Shown here: positions 1 through 7,614 of the stretch, one piece after another
Position numbering within the stretch: the stretch's first letter is position 1
Layout: each line of letters opens with the position of its first letter
Source: Kiloniellaceae bacterium
GTDB taxonomy: Bacteria; Pseudomonadota; Alphaproteobacteria; Kiloniellales; Kiloniellaceae
Direction: 5' to 3'
NCBI GenBank assembly: GCA_028280915.1
Contig: JANQKX010000405.1
Coordinates: 1-13,773 of the forward strand
Length of the DNA stretch: 13,773 nucleotides
The notes under the pieces: model-generated
What the model was told of the DNA's origin: nothing
The model's database searches: none
The model's input: the letters and a program-made list of their open reading frames with translations, nothing else
Position numbers and translations under genes: made by a program

Positions 1-1
1 C

Positions 2-1714
2 CGCTATGGTGTAAAACCGCCCATTGGTGGCGAAGACCAAGAGTTTGTCCGTGGTATAAGCCGGCACCACGAAGCGGGCCCTGTCCCCTTCCTTATAGCG
101 GGTGTCCGACAGGTCCTCGTGGTGGCCTTTCATGGCCCGGATCCAGCCCTTGGCGGAGCACAGGATGGTCACCGGCTCCCGCTCGATCACCGCCTCGATG
201 GGCACCACCACGGCACTGGGCGGTTCGCCCAATTCAGTACGCCGGCGGCCCAGTTCGGTGGCCTGGCCGAATTGCTTTTTGGTGCCCTTGATTTCATCGG
301 ACAGCACTTTCCAGCGGCGCTTTTCCGAGCCCATCAAGTCCTGCAGATCCGCCTGCTCGGCGCTCAATTCGTCGTGCTCCTGCCGGATGGTGAGTTCCTC
401 CAGCTTGTTAAGGGCACGCAGGCGCATGTTCAAGATGGCATCGGCCTGGATGTCGGTCAGCTTCCAGCGCTTCATCATGACCGCCTTGGGGTTATCCTCC
501 TCGCGAATCACCCGGATCACCTCATCCAGGTTTAGATAGGCGATCAGATAACCCTCCAGCACCTCCAGGCGGTGGGCCAGCTTTTCCAGGCGGAAGCGGG
601 TGCGCCGCAGCAGCACGATGTGCCGGTGATCCAAAAAGGCCTGCAAGACCTCCCGCAGGTTCATGACCCGCGGGGTATGATCCGCGTCCAGCACGTTCAT
701 GTTCAAGCTGACCCGCACCTCCAAATCGGTCTGGCGGAACAGGGACTCCATGAGCACGTCCGGGTCGATGTTGCGGCTCTTGGGCTCCAGGACCAAGCGC
801 ACCACATCGCTGGATTCGTCGCGCACGTCGCCCAGGGCGTGCAGCTTGCGGGCCGCCAGCAGTTCGGCGATTTTTTCCACCAGGCGGGACTTTTGCACCT
901 GATAGGGAATCTCGGTCACCACCACTTGATAGCCGCCGCCCTTGAGCTTTTCCGTCCCCCAGCGGGCACGCAGTCGAAAGGCGCCCCGCCCCGTGCGATA
1001 GGCTTCCTGAACCGCCGCGCGGTCCTCCACCAAAACGCCGCCGGTGGGGAAATCCGGCCCCGGCACCAGCTCCACCAGTTTTTCGATGCTCGCCTTCGGC
1101 GCCTTGATGAGGTGCAGCAAGGCATCGCAAAGCTCGCCCACGTTATGAGGCGGGATCGAGGTCGCCATGCCCACGGCGATGCCTTGGGCGCCATTGGCCA
1201 GCAAGTTGGGGAAATTGGCCGGCAGGACCGTGGGCTCTTCGGCTTCCCCGTCATAGGTGGGGCGGAAGTCCACCGTGTCCTCGTCGATGCCCTCCAGAAG
1301 GGCCTTGGCCACCTCCGTCAGGCGGGCCTCCGTGTACCGCATGGCCGCGGCGTTGTCGCCGTCGATGTTGCCGAAGTTGCCCTGCCCGTCGATCAGGGGA
1401 AAACGCAGGGCGAAGTCCTGGGCCAAGCGCACCAAGGCGTCATAAATGGCCTGGTCGCCGTGGGGGTGGAACTTACCGATCACGTCACCCACCACCCGGG
1501 CCGACTTCTTAAAGCCCGAGTTGGGATCCAGTTTCAACTGCCGCATGGCATAGAGCAGGCGCCGGTGCACCGGTTTCAGCCCGTCGCGCACATCCGGCAG
1601 GGACCGGGCCATGATGGTGGACAGCGCATAGGACAAATAGCGCTCCGACAAGGCCTCGGACAGGCGCACGTCGCGGATTTCACCAAGGGGCACGGGCAAA
1701 CTGGAACGACTCAT
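2..1714 (-). CDS. parC: DNA topoisomerase IV subunit A (C-terminus beyond window)
   Basis: ParC is the DNA-cleaving subunit of topoisomerase IV. It pairs with ParE to decatenate daughter chromosomes. The reading frame is open from ATG at 1714 to the window edge, giving about 571 codons. A typical ParC is about 740-760 residues, so part of the C-terminal beta-pinwheel is missing. Visible features: the N-terminal SLPVPLGEIRDVRLSEALSERYLSYA-type start; LPDVRDGLKPVHRR at about residues 39-52; the quinolone-region helix with HPHGDQAIYDALVR at 83-96; and AMRYTEARLT with the catalytic tyrosine at Y127. The single chain has QGNFGNIDGDNAAA, as in alphaproteobacterial ParC rather than GyrA. An AGGA ribosome binding site lies 6 nt before the ATG. 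The gene follows recO on the same strand with a 105-nt gap, so co-transcription is possible. The main alternative, GyrA, is less likely because of the recO neighbour and the ParC-like N-terminus. Confidence 0.95.
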   Translation of the reverse strand, partial: MSRSSLPVPLGEIRDVRLSEALSERYLSYALSTIMARSLPDVRDGLKPVHRRLLYAMRQLKLDPNSGFKKSARVVGDVIGKFHPHGDQAIYDALVRLAQDFALRFPLIDGQGNFGNIDGDNAAAMRYTEARLTEVAKALLEGIDEDTVDFRPTYDGEAEEPTVLPANFPNLLANGAQGIAVGMATSIPPHNVGELCDALLHLIKAPKASIEKLVELVPGPDFPTGGVLVEDRAAVQEAYRTGRGAFRLRARWGTEKLKGGGYQVVVTEIPYQVQKSRLVEKIAELLAARKLHALGDVRDESSDVVRLVLEPKSRNIDPDVLMESLFRQTDLEVRVSLNMNVLDADHTPRVMNLREVLQAFLDHRHIVLLRRTRFRLEKLAHRLEVLEGYLIAYLNLDEVIRVIREEDNPKAVMMKRWKLTDIQADAILNMRLRALNKLEELTIRQEHDELSAEQADLQDLMGSEKRRWKVLSDEIKGTKKQFGQATELGRRRTELGEPPSAVVVPIEAVIEREPVTILCSAKGWIRAMKGHHEDLSDTRYKEGDRARFVVPAYTTDKLLVFATNGRFYTIA

Positions 1715-1733
1715 AAGGTATCCTGTATCTCTT

Positions 1734-1749
1734 CAGATCCGAGGATCTG
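1734..1749. repeat. Perfect 16-bp inverted repeat in parC leader
   Basis: CAGATC-CGAG-GATCTG lies 20-35 nt upstream of the parC start, between recO and parC. It could form a 6-bp hairpin with a 4-nt loop in the parC leader, or it could be a protein-binding dyad. No U-tract follows it on the minus strand, so it is not an intrinsic terminator. A TATATA-like element (about 1752-1758, minus strand) sits just upstream and might be a -10 box, but no convincing -35 box goes with it. Confidence 0.35.
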
Positions 1750-1819
1750 TCTATATATGGTATTCCCACGGGGCTTTAGGGCCATAACTAGCGCATAAAG
1801 AGCCTGATCGGCCAGGCTG

Positions 1820-2545
1820 TCAAGGCCCCGGGCCGGGAAATCGCTCCCGCAGGCGCTGGCGCGCCGCCGGCAGGTCCCGGTCCTGGGGATGGAAGATATG
1901 CCGGCCGAGAAAAAAGCCGGTCAAGTCCAGGCCCTGGGCGACCTCCGCCGGGCCCCCTTCCCCCCGTCCGATCAAGAATCCGGGCAGGGCCAGAAGCTTT
2001 TCCCGATAGGGCGCGCCCGCTTCCTCGGAGACGGCCACGCCCGATTTTGGGCTCACATAGGCCAGATGGGTGGCCGCGCCGCCGGCCGCGCAGCGGCTCA
2101 GGTCCAGGCCGAAGCCCAATTCCTGCAGCAGGGCCGCCTCCCACTTCACATAGACCTCCGCCCAATGGGGGCCGGTGAGCACCTCCAGCAGGACACAAAA
2201 GCCTTCGAAGCAGGGCGCGTGAGGCTCCCGCTCGGGCAGGGCCGCCTCGCAGAGGGCCGCCGCCGCAGAGAGGGCCGCCAGGCGGTCCGGATCGTCAAGG
2301 ACCTCGGCGAAGCTGCTGCGCAAAGGCTCGCAGGTAAAGCTGCCCAGGTGATCCGCCAAGCGCGCCGACCAGGTCGCCGACACCAGGTTGCCGGGCTGAA
2401 ACAAGCCCCGTTTACGCGCGCCCTGCCCACCGTGCACCAGGCCCGCGTGGCGGCCCTTATCCCGGGTCAAGAGCTGCACGATCAGCGCCGATTCCCCATG
2501 GGGCCGCGCCGCCAGCACGATCCCCTCATCTTGCCATGAAATCAT
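1820..2545 (-). CDS. recO: DNA repair protein RecO
   Basis: RecO acts with RecF and RecR in recombinational repair. It helps load RecA onto SSB-coated single-stranded DNA at gaps. The 241-residue length is typical. The N-terminal OB-fold begins ISWQDEGIVLAARPHGESALIVQLL, close to the family pattern of a short lead-in, then (D/E)EGIVL and RPHGE. It is followed by GRHAGLVHGG. The C-terminal half has LGFGLDLSRC and AYVSPKSG, the usual position of the alphaproteobacterial zinc-knuckle-like region. Only one cysteine remains there, so zinc binding is doubtful. ATG at 2545 is chosen because it lines up with the family start, although the ribosome binding site before it is weak. era, its usual upstream neighbour, is about 10.6 kb away. 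Confidence 0.93.
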   Translation of the reverse strand: MISWQDEGIVLAARPHGESALIVQLLTRDKGRHAGLVHGGQGARKRGLFQPGNLVSATWSARLADHLGSFTCEPLRSSFAEVLDDPDRLAALSAAAALCEAALPEREPHAPCFEGFCVLLEVLTGPHWAEVYVKWEAALLQELGFGLDLSRCAAGGAATHLAYVSPKSGVAVSEEAGAPYREKLLALPGFLIGRGEGGPAEVAQGLDLTGFFLGRHIFHPQDRDLPAARQRLRERFPGPGP

Positions 2546-2628
2546 GATGCCGCAGAGATAACACCGTCGCGCCGCGGGTCAAGGCCGTCTTTAACAGCCA
2601 GAGAACAAGGTGTGGTGGCGGCGCTCCT

Positions 2629-2657
2629 TTGAGGCGCCGGGCAATCTATTCTACAAT
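2629..2657 (+). promoter_or_regulatory. Sigma-70-like promoter for the HAD gene
   Basis: TTGAGG (2629-2634) and TACAAT (2652-2657) are separated by exactly 17 bp, matching the consensus at four of six and five of six positions. Transcription would start near 2664, about 24 nt before ATG 2688. The -35 box overlaps a 6-bp inverted repeat (CGGCGC 2619-2624, GCGCCG 2634-2639), which could be an operator or simply GC-rich chance. The promoter position argues against the upstream GTG start at 2610. Confidence 0.55.
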
Positions 2658-2687
2658 TCACCATCTGACACCTCGAGAGTCCTAACC

Positions 2688-3395
2688 ATGATCGACGTCA
2701 ACCAATACGACGCCCTCAGCTTCGATGTCTACGGCACCCTGTTGAATTGGGAGCCGGAGGTCAGCCGGTTCCTGTCGGACTGGGCCGCCTCGACCGGTTT
2801 GGAAATTGAAGCGGATCACTTGCTGGCTGCCTATGACCGCCTGCGTCAACCGATCCAAGAGGAACGGCCAGCCCTACCCTATCCGAAGGTCCTGAGCCAA
2901 ACCCTTCAAGCCCTCGCCAAGGCCTTTGGTGTACCGGTGGCCGAGGATGTCTTGGCGCGTTTTTCCCGTATCGCCGCCACTCACCAAGCTTTCGACGATA
3001 GCCGCCCGGCCCTGCAAGATTTTCGGGCCAGGGGCCTGAGGCTGGCGGCCCTGAGCAACATCGATGATGACTCCTTTGCCCAGGCGACCGCCGCCGCCGG
3101 GCTGCATTTCGACGTGGTGGTCACGGCCCAGCGGGTCGGCGCCTATAAGCCCGACCCGGCCCATTTCTGGGCCGTCCTGGCCGATCTGCGCGCCCTGGGC
3201 ATCCCCATGCACCGGGTGCTCCACGTGGCCCAAAGCCGCCGGGCGGACATTGTCCCCGCCAAGGCCATCGGGCTCGCTTGTGTCTGGATCAACCGGCCGG
3301 GTCATGTTTTTGGCCGCAAGGGCCAAGGAGCCGAGGCGGCCTGCCCGGACTTTGAAGCCGATAGCTTGGCGAATCTCGTGCGTATGCTGAGGTAA
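2688..3395 (+). CDS. HAD-superfamily hydrolase, haloacid dehalogenase type II-like
   Basis: This is a 235-residue cytoplasmic HAD hydrolase. Motif I is SFDVYGTLLNWE with nucleophile D13. Motif II is LAALSNID with S123 and N124. Motif III is GAYKPDPAHF with K154. Motif IV falls in HVAQSRRADIVPAKAIG with D187. The VYGTLLNWE and VAQS...D..PA features match the subgroup commonly annotated as type II (S)-2-haloacid dehalogenases, which displace halide through an aspartyl-ester intermediate. Many such proteins are untested and may be small-molecule phosphatases. ATG 2688 is preferred over GTG 2610: the family N-terminus starts just before motif I, and a good promoter ends at 2657. The gene is convergent with oxyR (39-nt gap, no clear terminator). 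The substrate cannot be told from the sequence. Confidence 0.85.
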   Translation: MIDVNQYDALSFDVYGTLLNWEPEVSRFLSDWAASTGLEIEADHLLAAYDRLRQPIQEERPALPYPKVLSQTLQALAKAFGVPVAEDVLARFSRIAATHQAFDDSRPALQDFRARGLRLAALSNIDDDSFAQATAAAGLHFDVVVTAQRVGAYKPDPAHFWAVLADLRALGIPMHRVLHVAQSRRADIVPAKAIGLACVWINRPGHVFGRKGQGAEAACPDFEADSLANLVRMLR

Positions 3396-3434
3396 AGCCC
3401 CCGGCTCCAAGACAGCCGCCAGTAGATTGGCACC

Positions 3435-4361
3435 TTAGCGCCGCACGGGCCGCACCGTGTTCGGCACGATACTGGCGACGATGTCGGCCAGCTTCTCAAC
3501 CAAGGCCATGCGCGGATACCCTTTGCGATAGGTCAAGCGGACGGTACGGCCCGCGGTGCCGCTGTGTTCCCGCCGCACCGTGATGCCCGCATCGGTCACC
3601 CAGCCGCCAGCGAGGCTCATGGCTGGCACCAGGGTGACGCCCGCGCCCGCGCCCACCAGGGACAAAATGGTCGACAGGCTCGTGCGCTGGGTCTTGGGGC
3701 CCTGGTCATCGGCGGCACGGCTGCGGTCCAGCTGGCAGGCCTCGTAGATCTGATCCCGCAGGCAATGGCCGTCGGACAAGAGCAACAACTCGCTGGGGTC
3801 GATGTCGCTCACGGTCACGGTCTCCGCGAGCGTCAAGGGGTGATCGTTGGGCAGGGCCAGCCAAAAGGGCTCTTCATAGAGTTTGATTTCCGAAAGTATG
3901 CTGCGCGTGGGGCTGGTTGCCAGAATCGCGAGATCCAATTCCCCCGCCACCAGTTGCTGTTCCAAATGATCGGTAAAATCCTCCACCAAGTCCAGGCGGG
4001 TTTCGGGCAGATAGTGTTGCATGGCCGGCAACAGCAGCGGCGTCAGGTAAGGTCCGATGGTGGGCGGCATGCCCAAGGTGCAGCCCCCGACCATGGGATC
4101 CCGATGGGCCGAAGCGACCTTTTCCATCTCCGCCACCTGCTGCAGGACTTCCCGGGCCCGGTCCACGATCTCGCTGCCGATCTCAGTTATGCGCACGTGC
4201 CGCTTGGTGCGCTCGAAAATCTGCACCCCCAGGCGGTCCTCCAGTTTCCGTAGTTGGCCACTCAGGGCCGGCTGGCTGGCGTGGCAGCGTTCCGCCGCCC
4301 GGCCGAAATGCAGTTCTTCGGCAACAGCGACCAGATATTCCAGATCCCGTGTGTTCATCAT
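3435..4361 (-). CDS. oxyR: Hydrogen peroxide-sensing LysR-type regulator OxyR
   Basis: A LysR-type regulator of 308 residues (E. coli OxyR has 305). The N-terminal winged helix-turn-helix begins TRDLEYLVAVAEELHFGRAAERCHASQPALSGQLRKLEDRLGVQIFERT, very close to OxyR. The effector domain contains LSDGHCLRDQIYEAC. Its two cysteines are nine residues apart, as are C199 and C208 of E. coli OxyR, whose disulfide switches the protein on. They are C200 and C209 from the first ATG. With the second ATG (4358) they become exactly C199 and C208, so the start is ambiguous by one codon. The gene is divergent from katG, with a matching tandem operator between them. It probably activates katG in response to peroxide and may repress itself, because the operator overlaps its own upstream region. 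Confidence 0.93.
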   Translation of the reverse strand: MMNTRDLEYLVAVAEELHFGRAAERCHASQPALSGQLRKLEDRLGVQIFERTKRHVRITEIGSEIVDRAREVLQQVAEMEKVASAHRDPMVGGCTLGMPPTIGPYLTPLLLPAMQHYLPETRLDLVEDFTDHLEQQLVAGELDLAILATSPTRSILSEIKLYEEPFWLALPNDHPLTLAETVTVSDIDPSELLLLSDGHCLRDQIYEACQLDRSRAADDQGPKTQRTSLSTILSLVGAGAGVTLVPAMSLAGGWVTDAGITVRREHSGTAGRTVRLTYRKGYPRMALVEKLADIVASIVPNTVRPVRR

Positions 4362-4446
4362 TCCATCTCGCTAAGCCAACAAAATCCCGCAGGCGCGGTG
4401 GTTCCGGTCAGCCAAGGTGTCGTCCAATCTTTCCGCTTCCTATATA

Positions 4447-4483
4447 ATCTGTAATTCCGATTAAAAAAATCTTTTTAAACGAT
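4447..4483. promoter_or_regulatory. Tandem OxyR-type operator between oxyR and katG
   Basis: The sequence reads ATCT-N7-CGAT-N7-ATCT-N7-CGAT and spans exactly 37 bp. This has the same spacing as the E. coli OxyR consensus ATAG-N7-CTAT-N7-ATAG-N7-CTAT, with AT kept at the outer edge of each half-site. Seen another way, it is two ATC-N9-GAT LysR boxes 22 bp apart, two helical turns. The right dyad also keeps the inner T and A of the consensus. It ends immediately before the proposed katG -35 position, as expected for an activator contacting RNA polymerase. The assignment rests on geometry and gene context; binding is inferred. Confidence 0.75.
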
Positions 4484-4512
4484 TTTTCTTATGAAAACTT
4501 GAGCCATATATT
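4484..4512 (+). promoter_or_regulatory. Putative katG promoter
   Basis: TTTTCT (4484-4489) and TATATT (4507-4512) are 17 bp apart. The -35 box is poor and abuts the OxyR operator, which fits an activator-dependent promoter. The predicted leader of about 107 nt includes a small hairpin, GTCCC-AGGC-GGGAC (4596-4609), directly before the ribosome binding site. The start site is inferred only. Confidence 0.4.
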
Positions 4513-4625
4513 GATCAGACAAGTTAATGACCTTGTCCGGCCCACCATCGCCCGCTGGTGCCCGGCAAGAAAATGAGCCCCCTTCACCAGATTTAGTCCC
4601 AGGCGGGACCAAAAAGGAGATCATC

Positions 4626-6818
4626 ATGGATGGAAGCAAATGCCCGGTCATGCACGGCGCGGCCCAACACTCGGCCGGCGGCGGTACCTCGAACCGCGAT
4701 TGGTGGCCCAATCAGTTAAAACTGAACATTCTCCGGCAGCACTCGGCCCTGTCCAATCCCATGGGCCAGGACTTTGACTATGCCGAAGCCTTCAAGAGCC
4801 TGGACCTGGATGCGGTCAAAGAAGATATCTTCAAGCTCATGACCACCTCCCAGGACTGGTGGCCCGCCGACTACGGCCATTACGGCCCCTTGTTCATCCG
4901 CATGGCTTGGCACAGCGCCGGCACCTACCGCACCGGCGACGGCCGCGGCGGTGCGCGGACGGGCACTCAGCGTTTCGCCCCCCTGAACAGCTGGCCGGAC
5001 AACGGCAATCTGGACAAGGCGCGCATGCTGCTTTGGCCCATCAAGCAAAAGTATGGCGACAAGATCTCCTGGGCCGACCTGATGATCCTGGCCGGCAACT
5101 GTGCCTTGGAATCCATGGGCTTCAAGACCTTCGGTTTCGCCGGCGGCCGCGAGGACGTATGGGAGCCCGAGGAGGACATTTACTGGGGCCCCGAAGCCGA
5201 CTGGCTGGGCGATAAGCGCTATACCGGCGAGCGGGACCTGGAAAACCCCTTGGGCGCGGTTCAAATGGGCCTCATCTACGTGAATCCGGAAGGGCCCAAC
5301 GGCAATCCGGACCCGGTGGCCTCGGGCCGCGACATTCGCGAGACCTTCGGCCGCATGGCCATGAACGACGAGGAAACCGTCGCCCTGGTGGCCGGCGGCC
5401 ACACCTTCGGCAAGGCCCACGGCGCGGGCGATCCCTCCCTGGTCGGCCCGGAACCGGAAGGTGCGAGCATCGAGGAGCAAGGCCTGGGCTGGAAAAACGC
5501 CTTCGGCAGCGGCAAGGGCGGCGATACCACCACCAGCGGCATCGAAGGCGCCTGGACCCCCACGCCGACCCAGTGGGACAACAGCTTTTTCGATACTCTG
5601 TTCGGCTATGAGTGGGAACTGACTAAAAGCCCCGCCGGCGCCAACCAGTGGAAGCCGAAAGGCAGCGCCGCTGCCGACGCGGTGCCCGACGCCCATGATC
5701 CCGCCAAGCGCCACGCCCCCATGATGACCACGGCGGACATGGCCCTGCGCCTGGACCCGGCCTACGAAAAGATCTCCCGGCGCTTCCACGCCAATCCGGA
5801 CGAATTCGCCGATGCCTTCGCCCGGGCCTGGTTCAAACTGACCCACCGGGACATGGGCCCCAAGGCCCGCTACCTGGGCAAAGAGGTGCCCGCCGAGGAC
5901 CTCATCTGGCAGGACCCCATTCCCGCCGTCACCCACCAGTTGGTCAACGACACGGATGTGGCCGCCTTGAAATCGGCCATCCTGGGCTCCGGCCTCAGCG
6001 TCTCTCAGTTGGTCGCCACCGCCTGGGCCTCGGCCGCCACCTTCCGGGGATCGGATCTGCGCGGCGGTGCCAACGGTGCCCGCCTCCGCCTGGCCCCGCA
6101 AAAGGACTGGGAAGTCAACGACCCGAACCAGTTGGAGACGGTCATCGCCAAGCTGGAGGCGATCCAAAAGGACTTCAACAGCTCCCAAGCCAACGGCAAG
6201 CGCGTGTCCCTGGCCGATATGATTGTCTTGGGCGGCTGTACGGCCGTGGAGCAAGCGGCCAAGAATGCCGGTCACGATGTGACGGTTCCTTTCACGCCGG
6301 GCCGGGGCGATGCGACCCAGGAACAAACCGACGTGGACTCCTTTGCCGTGTTGGAACCGGCGGCCGACGGCTTCCGTAACTATACGAAGGGCAGCTACAC
6401 GGTCTCGGCGGAAGAGCTCTTGGTGGATCGGGCCCAACTATTGACCTTGACCGGACCGGAAATGACCGTTCTGGTCGGTGGTCTGCGGGTCCTCGACGCC
6501 AACACGGGCCAGTCCCGGCATGGTGTCTTCACCGACCGGCCCGGGACCCTCAGCAACGACTTTTTCGTCAACCTGCTGGACATGGGCACCACCTGGAAGG
6601 CCACATCGGAAGCCGATGACGTCTTCGAAGGCCGTGACCGAGTAACGGGCGCGGTGAAGTGGACCGGGACCCGCGTGGACCTGATCTTCGGCTCCAACTC
6701 CCAGCTGCGCGCCATCGCCGAGGTTTATGGCTGTGAGGACTCAAGCGAGCGCTTCGTCACCGACTTCGTCGCCGCCTGGGCCAAGGTGATGGACCTGGAT
6801 CGCTTCGATGTACATTAG
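4626..6818 (+). CDS. katG: Catalase-peroxidase KatG
   Basis: A bifunctional haem catalase-peroxidase that removes hydrogen peroxide. It has 730 residues, usual for the family. The N-terminal haem domain has the distal site RMAWHSAGTYR (R92, W95, H96) and the proximal haem ligand in VAGGHTFGKAHGAG (H259). The residues of the Met-Tyr-Trp adduct needed for catalase activity are all present: W95, Y218 in MGLIYVNPEGP, and M244 in GRMAMND. NSWPDN supplies the substrate-channel aspartate D125. The degenerate C-terminal peroxidase-like half runs from about residue 400 to the end, including FRGSDLRGGANGAR and the terminal TDFVAAWAKVMDLDRFD. ATG 4626 is chosen because AGGAG ends 6 nt upstream and MDGSKCPVMHG is a typical KatG N-terminus; the frame is open further upstream but unlikely to be used. 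It is divergent from oxyR and ends in a strong terminator, so it is probably monocistronic. Confidence 0.98.
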   Translation: MDGSKCPVMHGAAQHSAGGGTSNRDWWPNQLKLNILRQHSALSNPMGQDFDYAEAFKSLDLDAVKEDIFKLMTTSQDWWPADYGHYGPLFIRMAWHSAGTYRTGDGRGGARTGTQRFAPLNSWPDNGNLDKARMLLWPIKQKYGDKISWADLMILAGNCALESMGFKTFGFAGGREDVWEPEEDIYWGPEADWLGDKRYTGERDLENPLGAVQMGLIYVNPEGPNGNPDPVASGRDIRETFGRMAMNDEETVALVAGGHTFGKAHGAGDPSLVGPEPEGASIEEQGLGWKNAFGSGKGGDTTTSGIEGAWTPTPTQWDNSFFDTLFGYEWELTKSPAGANQWKPKGSAAADAVPDAHDPAKRHAPMMTTADMALRLDPAYEKISRRFHANPDEFADAFARAWFKLTHRDMGPKARYLGKEVPAEDLIWQDPIPAVTHQLVNDTDVAALKSAILGSGLSVSQLVATAWASAATFRGSDLRGGANGARLRLAPQKDWEVNDPNQLETVIAKLEAIQKDFNSSQANGKRVSLADMIVLGGCTAVEQAAKNAGHDVTVPFTPGRGDATQEQTDVDSFAVLEPAADGFRNYTKGSYTVSAEELLVDRAQLLTLTGPEMTVLVGGLRVLDANTGQSRHGVFTDRPGTLSNDFFVNLLDMGTTWKATSEADDVFEGRDRVTGAVKWTGTRVDLIFGSNSQLRAIAEVYGCEDSSERFVTDFVAAWAKVMDLDRFDVH

Positions 6819-6929
6819 AAACCGGATGATTTTCCTATAATCCAAAGATAACCGCGAGAGACGAGCGTCAAGAGACAATGCGAAACCCTCCCGTAACTTG
6901 ACGTAATCGAATCTTCTTACAACTCCATG

Positions 6930-6957
6930 GGGCGGGTCATTAGACCCGCCCTTTTTT
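6930..6957 (+). terminator. Rho-independent terminator downstream of katG
   Basis: A perfect 9-bp GC-rich stem (GGGCGGGTC at 6930-6938, GACCCGCCC at 6943-6951) with an ATTA loop is followed by TTTTTT (6952-6957). It lies 112 nt beyond the katG stop. The interval between the two holds no ORF of note. It contains a TATAAT at 6836-6841 without a good -35 box. Confidence 0.9.
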
Positions 6958-7070
6958 CTGTGGTGCTTTCGTCGGAAGCGGCCCGGATTTAACGCTTTTT
7001 TTCCCAAGCTGCGAAATGATCCCGCCTTGGATGCCTCGTTCCGAAGGGGCGCCGAAACAGGATCAAAATC

Positions 7071-7592
7071 ATGATTTTCTGGGTAAACCCATCCTCTGAA
7101 AAACTACAGGTGGTGTTCGATGCCTGGAAAACACTGCGGGGCACTGAAACCATGCCCCATGTCTCTCTCTTTAATCAATTTAGCGGCAGTACCGCCGAGG
7201 ACGTAACCACGACCATCGTCTTGCCCGATGGCAGACGGGACCTAACCGTGCGTCGGAGCGGGGAACTGGTGCAGAGGCTTTTCCCCATGTTGCGGCCCGC
7301 CCTAAAACTTGCCGAGATCTCTCCCCAAAGCACCAAGGTACGAATCGCCTCGCCTGTTTTCAAAGTCCTGAGAGCCCGTCAGCCTCTTTCCATCCGCCAG
7401 AACATTCCCCTGGATCAGGAAAAGCTCGACGTCGAAATGCTTTTCCTGCCCTTCGACGACAAGTTTCGGCGCATCCGGGTGATCGAAATGGTCTTGGACG
7501 ATTTCGACCAGTTAATCGGCCCGCCGAAGCGGCCCGATACCAGGGAGGACCCGGCGGAGGCTGAGGAAGACCCTGAGCTGGAATACATCTGA
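7071..7592 (+). CDS. Small stand-alone PAS-like domain protein (PAS_5-type, tentative)
   Basis: A 173-residue soluble protein. The segment VVFDAWKTLRGTETMPHVSLFNQ (residues 14-36) resembles the start of the alphaproteobacterial PAS_5 family, whose signature is roughly W..LRG...MP. The rest fits one PAS-like fold: TTTIVLPDGRRDLTVRRSGELV in the middle, and EMLFLPFDDKFRRIRVIEMVLDDF as the closing beta strands (about 122-145). A charged tail, rich in Asp, Glu and Pro, follows at 152-171. No output domain is attached, so a signalling role would need a partner. Ligand-binding residues cannot be named. An AGGA lies 8 nt before the ATG and partly inside a short inverted repeat (TGATCC 7017-7022, GGATCA 7060-7065). 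The gene is convergent with the broken transporter, 22 nt away. The family call is from memory of the signature. Confidence 0.65.
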   Translation: MIFWVNPSSEKLQVVFDAWKTLRGTETMPHVSLFNQFSGSTAEDVTTTIVLPDGRRDLTVRRSGELVQRLFPMLRPALKLAEISPQSTKVRIASPVFKVLRARQPLSIRQNIPLDQEKLDVEMLFLPFDDKFRRIRVIEMVLDDFDQLIGPPKRPDTREDPAEAEEDPELEYI

Positions 7593-7614
7593 CCGCATCC
7601 GCCCACCCCGGCGA

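Noticed and set aside
572..1798. 408-codon plus-strand open frame across parC
   Set aside because: It is antisense to the clearly conserved ParC frame and shows the composition of a GC-rich shadow frame.
2610..2687. Upstream GTG start extending the HAD protein by 26 residues
   Set aside because: The extension overlaps the likely promoter (2629-2657), lacks a ribosome binding site, and precedes the family's normal N-terminus.
4716..6437. 573-codon open frame antisense to katG
   Set aside because: It mirrors high-GC codon bias of katG. The translation is Gly/Val/His-rich without recognisable domains, and katG is certain.
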